Under the pieces are notes generated by a model. The model ran no database searches and was not told the origin of the DNA. It saw only the letters and a list, made by a program, of their open reading frames with translations. From assembly GCF_008086345.1 (NCBI RefSeq), contig NZ_CP043006.1:3594032-3658031 (forward strand): a DNA stretch of 64,000 bases, written 5' to 3'. This stretch comes from Chitinophaga sp. XS-30 (lineage in GTDB: Bacteria; Bacteroidota; Bacteroidia; Chitinophagales; Chitinophagaceae). The translations under genes were made by a program, and so were the position numbers. Below are positions 17,185 through 27,000 of the stretch, piece after piece; position 1 is the first letter of the stretch; each line of letters begins with the position of its first letter.

Positions 17185-17332
17185 CCGGATAATAATTTGT
17201 CTATTCAGTGGTCGGATGGAACTTCGTTTCATCCGGGTAATATTTGTCTTTTCAATGGTTGGATGGAACTTCGTTTCATCCGGGTAATATTTGTCTTTCA
17301 GTGGTCGGATGGAACTTCGTTTCAATCCCGGA
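17138..17332 (-). repeat. Four-copy tandem repeat (46-48 bp units) filling the gap between two GT4 genes
   Basis: Units at about 17141-17186, 17187-17234, 17235-17281 and 17282-17328 differ at only a few bases. Units 1 and 3 share AATGGTTGG, units 2 and 4 share CAGTGGTCGG (+ strand), so the array grew as a two-unit block. Each unit holds GGATGAAACGAAGTTCCATCC-like DNA (21 bases; stem GGATG/CATCC plus AAC/GTT around GAA), which on the - strand reads CCGGATGAAA and mimics the TGGATGAAA start region of the downstream GT4 gene. The repeats occupy essentially all of the intergenic DNA. The last unit (nearest 17333) has a damaged ATT in place of ATG. Confidence 0.9.
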
Positions 17333-19615
17333 TCAAATGATCTTGCTTACCATATTGGCGGTGATGAGGGTTGTGGTCTGGGCTGCTTTTTCCTGGCGGG
17401 GCACGGCCATTTCACTGCTTTTCAGCACGGCAAGATGGGAAATGAAATACGCCAGAGTGCTTTCGGCGCCCTGGTTACGGTTCAGTCCGTCTTTTTCCAG
17501 CCCGTCGCAGCACCCGTGTGTCTCTGCATCATACAGGGAGATACGGAGCGTATTCTCGCCGAGGAACCATTTATAGCAAGTGAACATTCTCTGGAGATAG
17601 CCGCGGTTGCCGGTGAGGGCATGCGCCTGCTGATAGAGCAGCACCATAGCCATGGTCTCAATGGCCTGTTGGTCAAATACCGGGCATTCGCCGCCTTCGG
17701 TGTGCCAGCCGTCATTGCCAACGGGACTGAAATAGCCCTGGCTCATGGTGACCTTTTCGAGGAAGGCCAGGCTCTCCAATCCGATCGTTTTCCAGGTCTC
17801 GTTACCGGTCACTTCCGCTGCATGCAGCAACGCGAGCGGCAGGATGCCGTTATCGTAGGTCATGGTTTTCTCGAACCACTTCCAGTCTGCATGACTATTT
17901 TGCTCCCAGGCGTTGACGATTGGTTTGATCAGCGTGTTCAGCGCGGCGAATTTCCCTTCATCAGAGGGGTGATAGTTCAGGTAGTGGCAAACGCCGATGA
18001 TGGCATTGGCTCGGCCCCGGAGGTGTTCCAGCGCAGCAAAATGCTGGAAAGAGCGATGGAACAGCTCCGAAGCAAACTCGCGGTAAGAATTGTTGGGGGC
18101 ATACCGGATGAGGTAGCCTAATGCCCATATGGTTCGGCCGAAGGAATCTTCGGACCCGACTTCATCCAGGTACTGGCGGCTGAAGCTGAGGAAATTCCGG
18201 AAATTGCCGTCCGGTGTTTGCATGTAATGGATATAACTCAGGTAGATAGGCAGCAGGTCCTGTGCTTCCTTGGTCTTGCGCATCTGGTGGGCCATGATCA
18301 TCAGCATCAGCGCGCGGGCGTTATCATCAAGGCAATACCCCTCCTTCAGGTTGGGAATGCCGTATTTGGCGTGTTGCACAATACCGGTGTCGTCTGTCAG
18401 CCTTTTGATATGTGAAAGGTTGAGCGGCGGCATCTGCGAAGCATCCGGCATGAGGCGGGTATTGTTTACCGCGGAACGTGGCGTGCTGTGTATCCTGCGC
18501 ATCAGGTTACGGTATCGGGCGCCAACCCGGCTCCACTGCAATTCGGCGCCGTAATCCGCCGCTTTGCTGCGCAATCCTTCCAGCGCCAGTTCATCGTCCA
18601 GCAGGTTATTGATAATTTGCCCCAGCTCATTGTGCTGAGAGAAGCCGAACAGTTTGCCCCGGCCTTCATCCAGCAATTCCTGCGCATACCAGTAAGGAGT
18701 GGAAAGTACGGCTGCACCGGCGCCGAGCGCATAAGTGAGCGTGCCGCTGGTGATCTGTGTCTCGCTCAGATAAGGAGTGATATAGATGTCGCTGTGACGG
18801 AGGTAAGCAAAAAGATCATCTTCAGAAAGGAATTTATCCACGAACAGGATATGGTCCTCCAGCTTCAGTTCCGAAATGAGTGAGCTCAGGCTGTTCCGGT
18901 ATTCTTCGCCGGCATGGCGCAGCACCGCAGGATGGGTTTTTCCTGCCACGATGTAAAGGGTATCAGGATGCTTGGAGATCACAGCGGGCAATGCCTTGAT
19001 CACGGTCTCTATGCCCTTGTTGCGGCTTAGTAACCCGAAAGTGAAGAGCACCTTGCGGTAACGCATGATTTCGGGGAGCTTTTTTTCATCGATGCGAAGA
19101 TTGCCGAAATCCGGTACGCCATGCGGGATGAGCATCATCTTGTCCTCATTCACCTCATACAGATTGGTCAGGAAGCTGATAGCGAGTTTGCTCATAACGA
19201 TCACTTTCTGCGCATGCCTGGCGATCTCGCGCACGATGAGCTGTTGTGTGAACGAAGGTTCACGCAATATGGTATGGAAAGTGACGATATAAGGTACTTT
19301 AAGCCGGTTCAGGAAGGGCAGGATATAAATGCCGCTTTCTCCTCCGAAAATGCCAAATTCATGCTGCAGCACCACTACGTCCACGCCGCTGTTATTCACA
19401 TGATCCGCCGCAGCCAGGTAATCCTGCATATGATGCTGACGGACGGTGAAGGTCACTTCCGGAGGGTACTCATACGTTTGCCCGTCATCGTTCATCGCGA
19501 TCACGGATACCTCCGGGGCTTCTTTATCCTGAGATACGGCACGGATAAGGTTTTCGGTAAATGTTGCAATTCCACATTCCCGGGGAAAATACGAGGCTAT
19601 ATACGCAATCTTCAT
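17333..19615 (-). CDS. GT4 glycosyltransferase fused to a C-terminal alpha/alpha-toroid domain
   Basis: 760 residues from ATG 19615 (MKIAYIASYFPRECGIATF); an ATG 21 bases upstream is also in frame but adds a non-conserved heptapeptide. Residues 1-375 are a GT-B GT4 enzyme (VVLQHEFGIFGGESG, PYIVTFHT, LLSRNKGIETVIKALP, SDIYITPYLSETQITSGTL, LGAGAAVLSTPYW). Residues 400-760 form a second, helical domain resembling six-hairpin glycosidase toroids (YGIPNLKEGYCLDDNARAL, DSFGRTIWALGYLIR, FEKTMTYDNGILPLALLHAA). Such fusions are common in Bacteroidota next to GH130 genes. Whether the toroid is catalytic is unknown. The acceptor is probably mannose- or glucose-based given its neighbours (inference). The stop lies directly at the tandem repeat. 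Confidence 0.85.
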   Translation of the reverse strand: MKIAYIASYFPRECGIATFTENLIRAVSQDKEAPEVSVIAMNDDGQTYEYPPEVTFTVRQHHMQDYLAAADHVNNSGVDVVVLQHEFGIFGGESGIYILPFLNRLKVPYIVTFHTILREPSFTQQLIVREIARHAQKVIVMSKLAISFLTNLYEVNEDKMMLIPHGVPDFGNLRIDEKKLPEIMRYRKVLFTFGLLSRNKGIETVIKALPAVISKHPDTLYIVAGKTHPAVLRHAGEEYRNSLSSLISELKLEDHILFVDKFLSEDDLFAYLRHSDIYITPYLSETQITSGTLTYALGAGAAVLSTPYWYAQELLDEGRGKLFGFSQHNELGQIINNLLDDELALEGLRSKAADYGAELQWSRVGARYRNLMRRIHSTPRSAVNNTRLMPDASQMPPLNLSHIKRLTDDTGIVQHAKYGIPNLKEGYCLDDNARALMLMIMAHQMRKTKEAQDLLPIYLSYIHYMQTPDGNFRNFLSFSRQYLDEVGSEDSFGRTIWALGYLIRYAPNNSYREFASELFHRSFQHFAALEHLRGRANAIIGVCHYLNYHPSDEGKFAALNTLIKPIVNAWEQNSHADWKWFEKTMTYDNGILPLALLHAAEVTGNETWKTIGLESLAFLEKVTMSQGYFSPVGNDGWHTEGGECPVFDQQAIETMAMVLLYQQAHALTGNRGYLQRMFTCYKWFLGENTLRISLYDAETHGCCDGLEKDGLNRNQGAESTLAYFISHLAVLKSSEMAVPRQEKAAQTTTLITANMVSKII

Positions 19616-19810
19616 ACTGAAACAGTTTTTTAGCATTCAACAATCAATCAAGGGTTACAGGGTGTGAAAATCATTCACGGAATGTTTAATATTTACAAAT
19701 TGGCTGCCAGAAAAATCAGCTATCATTTTGGCACGGTCCGGTTTTGACGCCGGAAATATGATAAGTGGCAACATTGTGAAAAATGAAATATGTAATTTCA
19801 AACTTCAAAT

Positions 19811-19838
19811 TTGGTAATACGCAATTGCCTTATCTTCG
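19811..19838 (+). promoter_or_regulatory. Probable promoter for bshC
   Basis: TTG at 19811-19813, 17 bases, then TATCTTCG at 19831-19838 (seven of eight bases of TAnnTTTG). The spacing equals that of the glgA promoter. Transcription would start near 19845, which argues for the later GTG start of bshC. Confidence 0.5.
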
Positions 19839-19858
19839 TGCATTCAAATTTCGAGGAA

Positions 19859-21472
19859 GTGATCAATCATATACAGCCAGTCGTTAGTCATCATTATTTA
19901 CCATTTATTGATACAGGTTATTGTAGTCCGATCATTGCGGATTTTCTGACGGCCAGGCCGCCGCTGCGTCCCTTCTATGAACACACGGCCGTAGACCCCG
20001 ATTTCGGAAAGGCCATTGCGGTGAAGGCGATGCAGCCCATGCGCAGAGACCTCCTGGCGGAAGCTTTGTATCAGCAATACGGTGGAATAACGTTAAAAGA
20101 GGAAGTAAGGGCGAATATCGGCCTGTTGCAGGCCACGAATACTTTTACCGTGTGTACGGCACATCAGCCGAACATTTTTACGGGATATCTCTATTTCGTG
20201 TACAAGATACTACAAACTATCGGACTTTCCCGGGAACTACAGCTGAAATATCCGCAACACCACTTTGTGCCGGTGTATTACATGGGCAGTGAAGATGCGG
20301 ACCTGGAGGAGCTGGGCTCCATTAACCTGGAAGGGAAGAAGCTGACCTGGAATACAAAGCAGACCGGCGCAGTGGGGAGGATGGAAACGACGGGGCTGGA
20401 AGCCCTCATTCAGCAGGTGGAAGACAGTATCGGCTACGGCCCGTTCGCGGTTGAGCTGCTGGGTATGCTGCGTAAAGCTTACCTGGAACATTCCACCATA
20501 CAGGAAGCCACGCTGAGCCTGGTAAATGACCTGTTCGGGCAATATGGGCTGGTGGTGCTGATCCCCGATAATCCGCTCTTCAAGCAGCAACTGATCCCCG
20601 TGATGGAAGAGGAGTTGTGGCAGCAAAGCTCCGCGGGGATCGTGGGGAAAACGATAGAGAAACTTGCGGAAAATTATAAAGTTCAGGCAAATCCCCGGGA
20701 GATAAATCTTTTCTATCTGAAGGATGACAAGCGGGAGCGGATCGTCAGGGATGGGGAACTGTGGAAAATCCTTCACACTTCGTTGTCATTCACCGGGGAC
20801 GAATTGAAGAAAGAATTATATGAACATCCGGAGCGTTTCAGTCCTAATGTGATCCTGCGCGGGCTTCTTCAGGAAACCATCCTGCCGAATGTGGCCTTCA
20901 TCGGCGGTGGCGGGGAGGTGGCTTACTGGCTGGAACTGAAGGAGCTTTTCCTTCGCCATAATGTGCCTTATCCCGTTGTATTGCTGCGCAATTCCTTTCT
21001 CTGGGTAAAGCGGGAACAGGATGAACGGCTCAAAAAGCTGAACATCTCAATAGAGGCGCTGTTCGGGGATACAGAGCTGCTGGTCAACCGTTTTGTATTT
21101 GAGCGCACCAATGCGGCGCTCGTGCTGCGCGACGAATATGCCGCTGTGGAAAAGCTGTACAATGAGATGGAGGCCAAGGCCCGGTCTATCGATATCACCC
21201 TGGTGGCTTCGGTGAATGCGGAGCGCAGCCGGGCGGTAAAATCCGTAGGCAAACTGGAGCACAAATTCCTGCGTGCGGAGAAGAAAAAGTTTGCCTGGCA
21301 GACGGACCAGATACGGGTTTTAAAGGAACAACTGTTCCCGGCCGGTTCGCTGCAGGAAAGAAAGGAGAACTTCATGCCTTATTATGCGCAATACGGGCCG
21401 CTGTTCTTCGAATATATCCTCAAAGGGCTGAAGCCGGTGACGGATCAGTTCTGTGTGATACGGGAGTGCTGA
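19859..21472 (+). CDS. bshC: Bacillithiol biosynthesis cysteine-adding enzyme BshC
   Basis: About 537 residues, standard for BshC, which is thought to ligate cysteine to GlcN-malate in the last step of bacillithiol synthesis. Family signatures are FIDTGYCSPIIADFL near the start, CTAHQPNIFTGYLYFVYKI (the conserved HQP motif), VPVYYMGSEDADLEE, VILRGLLQETILPNVAFIGG, GEVAYWLELKELF and the C-terminal SLQERKENFMPYYAQYG. There is no ATG near the start. GTG 19859 gives the best match to family length and to the predicted promoter; GTG 19838 and TTG 19811 are also in frame. It converges on the FUSC gene with a 39-base gap. Confidence 0.92.
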   Translation: MINHIQPVVSHHYLPFIDTGYCSPIIADFLTARPPLRPFYEHTAVDPDFGKAIAVKAMQPMRRDLLAEALYQQYGGITLKEEVRANIGLLQATNTFTVCTAHQPNIFTGYLYFVYKILQTIGLSRELQLKYPQHHFVPVYYMGSEDADLEELGSINLEGKKLTWNTKQTGAVGRMETTGLEALIQQVEDSIGYGPFAVELLGMLRKAYLEHSTIQEATLSLVNDLFGQYGLVVLIPDNPLFKQQLIPVMEEELWQQSSAGIVGKTIEKLAENYKVQANPREINLFYLKDDKRERIVRDGELWKILHTSLSFTGDELKKELYEHPERFSPNVILRGLLQETILPNVAFIGGGGEVAYWLELKELFLRHNVPYPVVLLRNSFLWVKREQDERLKKLNISIEALFGDTELLVNRFVFERTNAALVLRDEYAAVEKLYNEMEAKARSIDITLVASVNAERSRAVKSVGKLEHKFLRAEKKKFAWQTDQIRVLKEQLFPAGSLQERKENFMPYYAQYGPLFFEYILKGLKPVTDQFCVIREC

Positions 21473-21511
21473 GTGAGATCAGTGCTTCCAGCATAGTAAC
21501 CTTGCCATAAC

Positions 21512-23746
21512 CTACCCCTCTGCGATCACTGCCCCGTGCACGGCGGCTTTCTTCATATCTTTCAACACGGAATACAGGGCGTTGAACTGGTCCCGTACAT
21601 GCTTGATCTCCAGCATTTCCTCTCGCTCGGGGGTATTGCCCTGCCCTTCGTTGATCTGTTGCTGCCGTACCTGCAACAGCTGCTCCAGGTGGTCTTCCAG
21701 TTGCTGAAAGGCCGGTGTGGGCTGCAGCTCCGGAAAGATCACGCCTTCCCGTACATATTGTTCGATCTGGTCCATGACGGTGAGCAGGAACAGGAGGATG
21801 TCCTTATACTCCTGGCGTTTGTGCCGCATGCCATGTTGCAGCGCAAATGCGGAGAGCTGCGCGATGTGTGAGGACAGGGTATGGCTCAGTACCACGAAAT
21901 GATACAGCTCTGATGCATGCTTCTGTTTGCTCTTTGGTTCGGACAGCATCCGCTGGAAAGCTGCGGTAAGATTGGCGGTGTTCACATGCACATCTTTGCG
22001 CGCCAGCTTGTAGGCGATCAGGCTGAATGGCTTGTTCGTGTACAGGTTGATCACCTGCGTCAGGTACTGTTTGTTGGACGCGATGGTCTTGACCATATAA
22101 TCCGGCAGGAAGCGGTATTCCCAGCTTGGCCAGAAAAAATAGTTGAAGGAAAACGCGATGCCGCAGCCGATAAGGGTATCTATCACCCGATGGGTAAGGT
22201 TCTGGAAGTCCGCCGGCTGCAGGAAATGCAGCAGGAACACGATGAACGGGGTCATGAATACCACGCTCACCACATAGTTATAGGTATTGAAGCTGTACGC
22301 GCCGAGAATGCATATGAGCATCACGGAAAAGATGATCGTATCGTCTTTGGTCAGCCACAGGATGCCTGCGGCGAAGAACGCTCCGATCAGCGTACCGATC
22401 ACGCGCTGGAAACTGCGGGTTTTCGTAAGGCTGAAGCCGGGTTTCATGATCACCATAATGGTGAGCAGTATCCAGTAGGTCTTGCTGAGATCGAGCGCCA
22501 GCCCCAGCAGCAGGCCGCATACCATCGCCAGCCCGGTGCGGATCGCATGGCGGAAGATATGCGAATTGAAGGTGAGGTTATTGCGGAAGGTAGCCAGATC
22601 GTACTGATGGCGGGTAGTGAACCTGGACAGTTCCAGCTGATGATCGAAAGTTGTTTCCTTTACCCGCTCCAGGCGGGTGAGGCGGTGGAGGTTATAGATG
22701 CGCTGCGCGATGTGCTGCATGTTATCGATCACGGTCTCAAAGGGAAGGAGGGCGGCCCTTTCCTTCAGGGTGGGCAGCCCGGCCTGGTAGGCTTTGAATT
22801 CCCGGCGCGCCTTTTCCAGCTCGAATTTCAGATTGACCTTCGGCAGGGAGCGCTGGCTGGCAGTAACGGCCACGCCTATATTATCCAGTTCCTCGGCAAA
22901 CTGCAGGATGGCATGATGCAGCTGGGCTACCATCTGTGTTTTACCGAACTGCTTTTGCAGGGAGGTATAGTCCATCTGGGAGGCCATGATCTGTTCATGC
23001 ATATCCACCAGGTCCAGGAAAATGAGTACCATGCTTTTGCTGATGCTGGTTGTGCCTTGTTGGGCAGAGCGCATCTTCAGCAAGAGTTCCCGCACGGCTT
23101 CCTGTTTTTCATTCACGACCACCTGCTGGGCGAATACTTCCCGGTAAGTGGCGGTAAGGTCTTTGTCCGGCAGGTAAAAGTCGGCCCGCATGCGGAGGTA
23201 CCGGGCGGTGGACTGGATGCAGTCCCCAAGTGTCTGCTGAACGGTAAGGTAGGGGCGGATCTGCCATAGCAGGAGGGCCAGGAGGGAGTACCAGATGCTT
23301 CCGCTGAGGGTAAGCACAGCCATCTGTACGGCTCCCCGGGCCGTGTAGTTTTCCGCCAGCACACTCACCATCACCAGCAGCCCGCCGATGCCGATGTTGC
23401 CGCCCCGGTTGCCGTAGATCAGCAACATGCTGTAAAATACGCTGCAGAGGCCTATCCAGATGGTGAGCAGGGGAATGTAAGGTTGCAGCAGCCCGGTGCC
23501 AAGCGCCGTCAGGAAGATCAGGACGGTGCTGATCAGCAGGCCGTTCCGCTTGTGAAGGATCGTGCCGGGAACGTCAGCCAGCGCCGTACACAGGGCGCCC
23601 ATCGAAATGGAGATGCCCATGTCCAGCCGCCCGATCTGGGCAAAGATCACGGAGGGGACCACAACGCTCAGGGTCGTGCGGAGTCCGGTGCTGAAATGAT
23701 AACTGAATATAAAGGCTTTCGCTTCTTTGAACCAACGATCTTGCAT
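21512..23746 (-). CDS. FUSC-family (YccS/YhfK-like) inner-membrane protein
   Basis: 744 residues from ATG 23746; an in-frame TTG lies 54 bases upstream. The plan is a tandem repeat of membrane blocks: segments at about residues 25-150, a soluble helical domain (about 175-390), a second membrane block (about 400-525, with LALDLSKTYWILLTIMVIMKPG and FAAGILWLTKDDTIIFSVM) and a cytoplasmic C-terminus. TYWILLTIMVIMKP is the FUSC signature. YccS/YhfK proteins are suspected efflux or aromatic-acid export components, but none is well characterised. No membrane-fusion partner gene is adjacent, unlike aaeAB-type systems. The start is divergent from smc. Confidence 0.85.
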   Translation of the reverse strand: MQDRWFKEAKAFIFSYHFSTGLRTTLSVVVPSVIFAQIGRLDMGISISMGALCTALADVPGTILHKRNGLLISTVLIFLTALGTGLLQPYIPLLTIWIGLCSVFYSMLLIYGNRGGNIGIGGLLVMVSVLAENYTARGAVQMAVLTLSGSIWYSLLALLLWQIRPYLTVQQTLGDCIQSTARYLRMRADFYLPDKDLTATYREVFAQQVVVNEKQEAVRELLLKMRSAQQGTTSISKSMVLIFLDLVDMHEQIMASQMDYTSLQKQFGKTQMVAQLHHAILQFAEELDNIGVAVTASQRSLPKVNLKFELEKARREFKAYQAGLPTLKERAALLPFETVIDNMQHIAQRIYNLHRLTRLERVKETTFDHQLELSRFTTRHQYDLATFRNNLTFNSHIFRHAIRTGLAMVCGLLLGLALDLSKTYWILLTIMVIMKPGFSLTKTRSFQRVIGTLIGAFFAAGILWLTKDDTIIFSVMLICILGAYSFNTYNYVVSVVFMTPFIVFLLHFLQPADFQNLTHRVIDTLIGCGIAFSFNYFFWPSWEYRFLPDYMVKTIASNKQYLTQVINLYTNKPFSLIAYKLARKDVHVNTANLTAAFQRMLSEPKSKQKHASELYHFVVLSHTLSSHIAQLSAFALQHGMRHKRQEYKDILLFLLTVMDQIEQYVREGVIFPELQPTPAFQQLEDHLEQLLQVRQQQINEGQGNTPEREEMLEIKHVRDQFNALYSVLKDMKKAAVHGAVIAEG

Positions 23747-23752
23747 TAGCCG

Positions 23753-23760
23753 CAAAATTA
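23753..23760 (-). promoter_or_regulatory. Promoter -7 element TAATTTTG before the FUSC gene
   Basis: Exact TAnnTTTG match on the - strand, six bases before the ATG, the same arrangement as at murI. No clear -33 TTG, so this is tentative. Confidence 0.3.
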
Positions 23761-24040
23761 CAATATAAGCATCATCTTTTCGATCGATATTAATAATCAA
23801 TCAATTATTGAAATGAATATAACATATATTTCATTATCAATTATTTAAATCATCAAAATCGACCCATCCTGACAAAAATTATCCCCATGTGTGTATAAAT
23901 AAATAGTAAATATTATGTGTTCTCTTTTAATTTACCAATTGTTTCAGGATCACCTCTAAAGAGAACATTGTGTTGCCATATCTGTCTGACCGCCCGACCG
24001 GAGCAGCAACCCCATGATACTGAAATCAACTTTATTCGAT

Positions 24041-24048
24041 TATCTTTG
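24041..24048 (+). promoter_or_regulatory. Promoter -7 element TATCTTTG before smc
   Basis: Exact TAnnTTTG match 23 bases before the smc GTG; only a weak CTG stands near -33. Between it and the start lies AAGGAGG (24061-24067), four bases from GTG 24072, one of the few strong Shine-Dalgarno sites in the window, which fixes the smc start. Confidence 0.55.
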
Positions 24049-24071
24049 GCGGCTCATAAAAAGGAGGTGTT

Positions 24072-27000
24072 GTGCGTTTAAAAACACTAGAGATCAAAGG
24101 GTTTAAAAGTTTTGCGGACAAGACCGTGTTGCACTTCGATGAAGGGGTAACCGGGGTAATTGGTCCCAATGGCTGCGGAAAGAGTAATATTATCGACTCT
24201 ATCCGCTGGGTGATCGGGGAACACAAGATCAGCAACCTGCGTTCGGAGAACCAGGCGGGGCTTGTATTCAACGGCTCCCGTACCCGCTCCGCCAGTGGTA
24301 TGGCGGAAGTAAGCCTGACGTTCGAGAATACCAAGAATGTACTGCCAACGGAATTTACCACGGTGACCATCACCCGCAAGTTCTACAAGAACGGGGACAG
24401 TGAATACCGGCTGAATGATGTGGCCTGCCGCCTGAAGGATATCCATAATCTATTCATGGATACCGGTGTCAGCACCGATTCCTACGCCATCATCGAGCTG
24501 GGCATGGTAGACGATATCATCAAGGACAAGGAGAACAGCCGCCGCCGCATGCTGGAACAGGCGGCCGGCATTTCCATCTATAAAACACGGAAAAAGGAAG
24601 CCAAATCCAAGCTGGACGCCACAGAAGGTGATCTGAACAGGATAGAGGACCTGCTTTTCGAGATCAACAACAACCTCAAGACGCTCGAAAGCCAGGCAAA
24701 GAAGGCCGAACGCTACTACGAGATCAAAAAGGAATATAAAGAAGCCAGCATCGAACTGGCCAAAGCTGCGCTGGAAGGGTTCAATATCACGTTCAAAGAC
24801 CTGACGGAGCAGCAGCAACAGGAAACCGACCGCAAATTGGCCCTGGAAGCGGAAATATCCACCGATGAGGCTGCGGTTGAACAGGATAAGCTCCATTTTG
24901 TGGCCAAGGAAAGAGAGTTGCAGGTGCTCCAACGCTCCTTCAATGAACTGGTATCCAGCATCCGCACCAAGGAAAACGACAAGAACCTGGCCACCCAGCA
25001 GCTTACCTACCTGAAAGAACGGGAAAAGAACCTGACCGACTTTCTCGGCAATGCGGAAGGCCAGCTGAACGGGCTGACGGAATCCATTGCCTTTACCGAA
25101 ACACAGGTAACGGAAGAGCAGGAAGTCTTCGAGTCCATGCAGGATGAACTGGAAGGGTTGCAGGATATGGTGGATGAAAAGAAACAGCATTTCGCCGAAA
25201 AGAAGCAGCAACTGGAAAAACTCCGGCAGGATCAGCAGCAGTGGCAGCGCCAGCAGTTCGAAGCGGAAAAGAAAGTAGCCGTAGCCGATACTTCCGTGCA
25301 GAACCTGCAACGGGGTATCCAGCAGTTGCAGGAAGAGAAGGTCGGCCGCGAAACGCAGATAAAAACACTGGAAGACGAAAAGGCCGGCCTCCAGGAAGTG
25401 CTGGCCGGCAGCAAGGATGAACTGGAAGAGATGATCCGCTTCCAGGAAGAGACCAAAAGCAAAATACTCACCACACAAAGCGAAATAGAAGGGCTGCGGG
25501 ACCGGCTGGTGGACGAGAACAGGACACTTGATTCCAAAAAGAATGAATACGACCTGCTCAAATCCCTGGTGGACAGCCTCGAAGGCTATCCCGAAAGTAT
25601 CAAGTTCCTGAAAAAGAACAGCGACTGGAACAACAAGGCCCCCATCCTCAGTGATATCTTTTTCTGCAGGGAAGATTACCGTACTTGTATAGAGAACCTG
25701 CTGGAGCCTTACCTGAACTATTATGTAGTCAACAACACCGAAGAGGCCATCCAGGCCATTCAGCTGCTGGACCTGCATAAAAAGGGCAAGGCCAATTTCT
25801 TCATTCTGGACCAGTTCAATCACCAGGCCGGCAGCCTGTTCGCGCCTCCCGGCACCACGGCGGCGCTGGACGTAGTGGAGATCGACGAGAAGTACAAAGG
25901 GCTGGGCAATTACCTGCTCGGGAAAGTATTCATCGCGGAAGGTGACCTTACACAGATCAGTTTTGCTGAACTGCCGGACCAGGATGTGCTGATCACCGAG
26001 AAAGGCGGACGGGTACACCGGGGCAAATACAGCATGAATGGCGGCTCCGTAGGGCTCTTCGAAGGCAAGAAACTCGGCCGCGCCAAGAACCTTGAAAAAC
26101 TGGATGCAGAGATCCGCGATCTGGAAGGTGTTTGCGGCACCCTCAAAGCACAGCTGCAGGCCAAGCATGATGAAGTGCTGGGCTATAACAGCCAGCTCAA
26201 TGAAAACAAGATCAACGCACTCCGCGAAAAGGTGAACCAGCTGAATAACCAGCTGTTCGGCCTGCAGAACAGGATAGAGAACTTCCATCATCTTATTGAG
26301 ACCGGCAACAAGCGGCTTCTGGAGATGGAGCAGTCCCTCGCCGCCAACGAACAAAGCATTTCGAGCGTGCGTGATGAACTGGAAACATTGAACGACCGCG
26401 TACATACGCTGCACGACAGCATCGTGGCGGCGGACCGCGCTTCCCAGGAAGCGGAGCAGCAGTTCAACCAGGCCAGCACGCAATTCAATAACCAGAACCT
26501 TCAGCACACCCGCCAGCACAGTAAAGTGCAGGGACTGAAACAGGAGCTGGATTTCAAGCGCAAGCAGCTGAGCGATCTCCATCAGCAGATCACCAGCAAT
26601 AAAGCACAGCTGGAAGATACCGCCGGCAACATCGCGGCGGCGGAAGACCGGCTGCTGCGGTCGGAAGACGGGCTGGTAGACCTGTTCCGCAAACGGGAGG
26701 AAGAAGAGAAAGCGCTCAACGAAAAGGACCAGGAATACTACAACTTCCGCAATCAGCTGCAGGAGCTGGAAAGCGCTTTACGTTCCAAGCAGAAAACGCG
26801 GGATATGCTGGACCAGCATCTCAACCAGATCAAGGACAAAGTGAATGAGCTGAAACTGCAACTGGCCTCCATGAAAGAAAGGCTGAGCGTAGAGTTCAAA
26901 GTGAACCTGGACGAGATACTGGATGAAGACCGCACCGGTACGCAGCCTGTGGAAGACCTGCAGGCCAATGCGGAACGCCTCAAGAAACGGCTGGAGAACA

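Larger units (their letters stand above)
23747..24071. other. Divergent intergenic region between the FUSC gene and smc
   Basis: 325 AT-rich bases with no gene. On the - strand TAATTTTG (23753-23760) lies six bases before the FUSC ATG. An inverted repeat TGTTCTCTTT (23918-23927) / AAAGAGAACA (23958-23967) encloses 30 bases; it could be an operator or RNA stem. The smc promoter element is at 24041-24048 and a strong ribosome-binding site at 24062-24067. Confidence 0.6.

Noticed and set aside
17141..17328. CRISPR array
   Set aside because: Units are contiguous tandem copies; there are no unique spacers and no cas genes nearby.
19811..19837. TTG 19811 as the bshC start
   Set aside because: It lies within the predicted promoter and would add a non-conserved N-terminus.
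24450..26582. 710-codon open frame on the - strand
   Set aside because: It is antisense to the coiled-coil part of smc; its low-complexity Leu/Phe-rich translation is what the complement of Gln/Glu/Lys-rich coiled coil gives.
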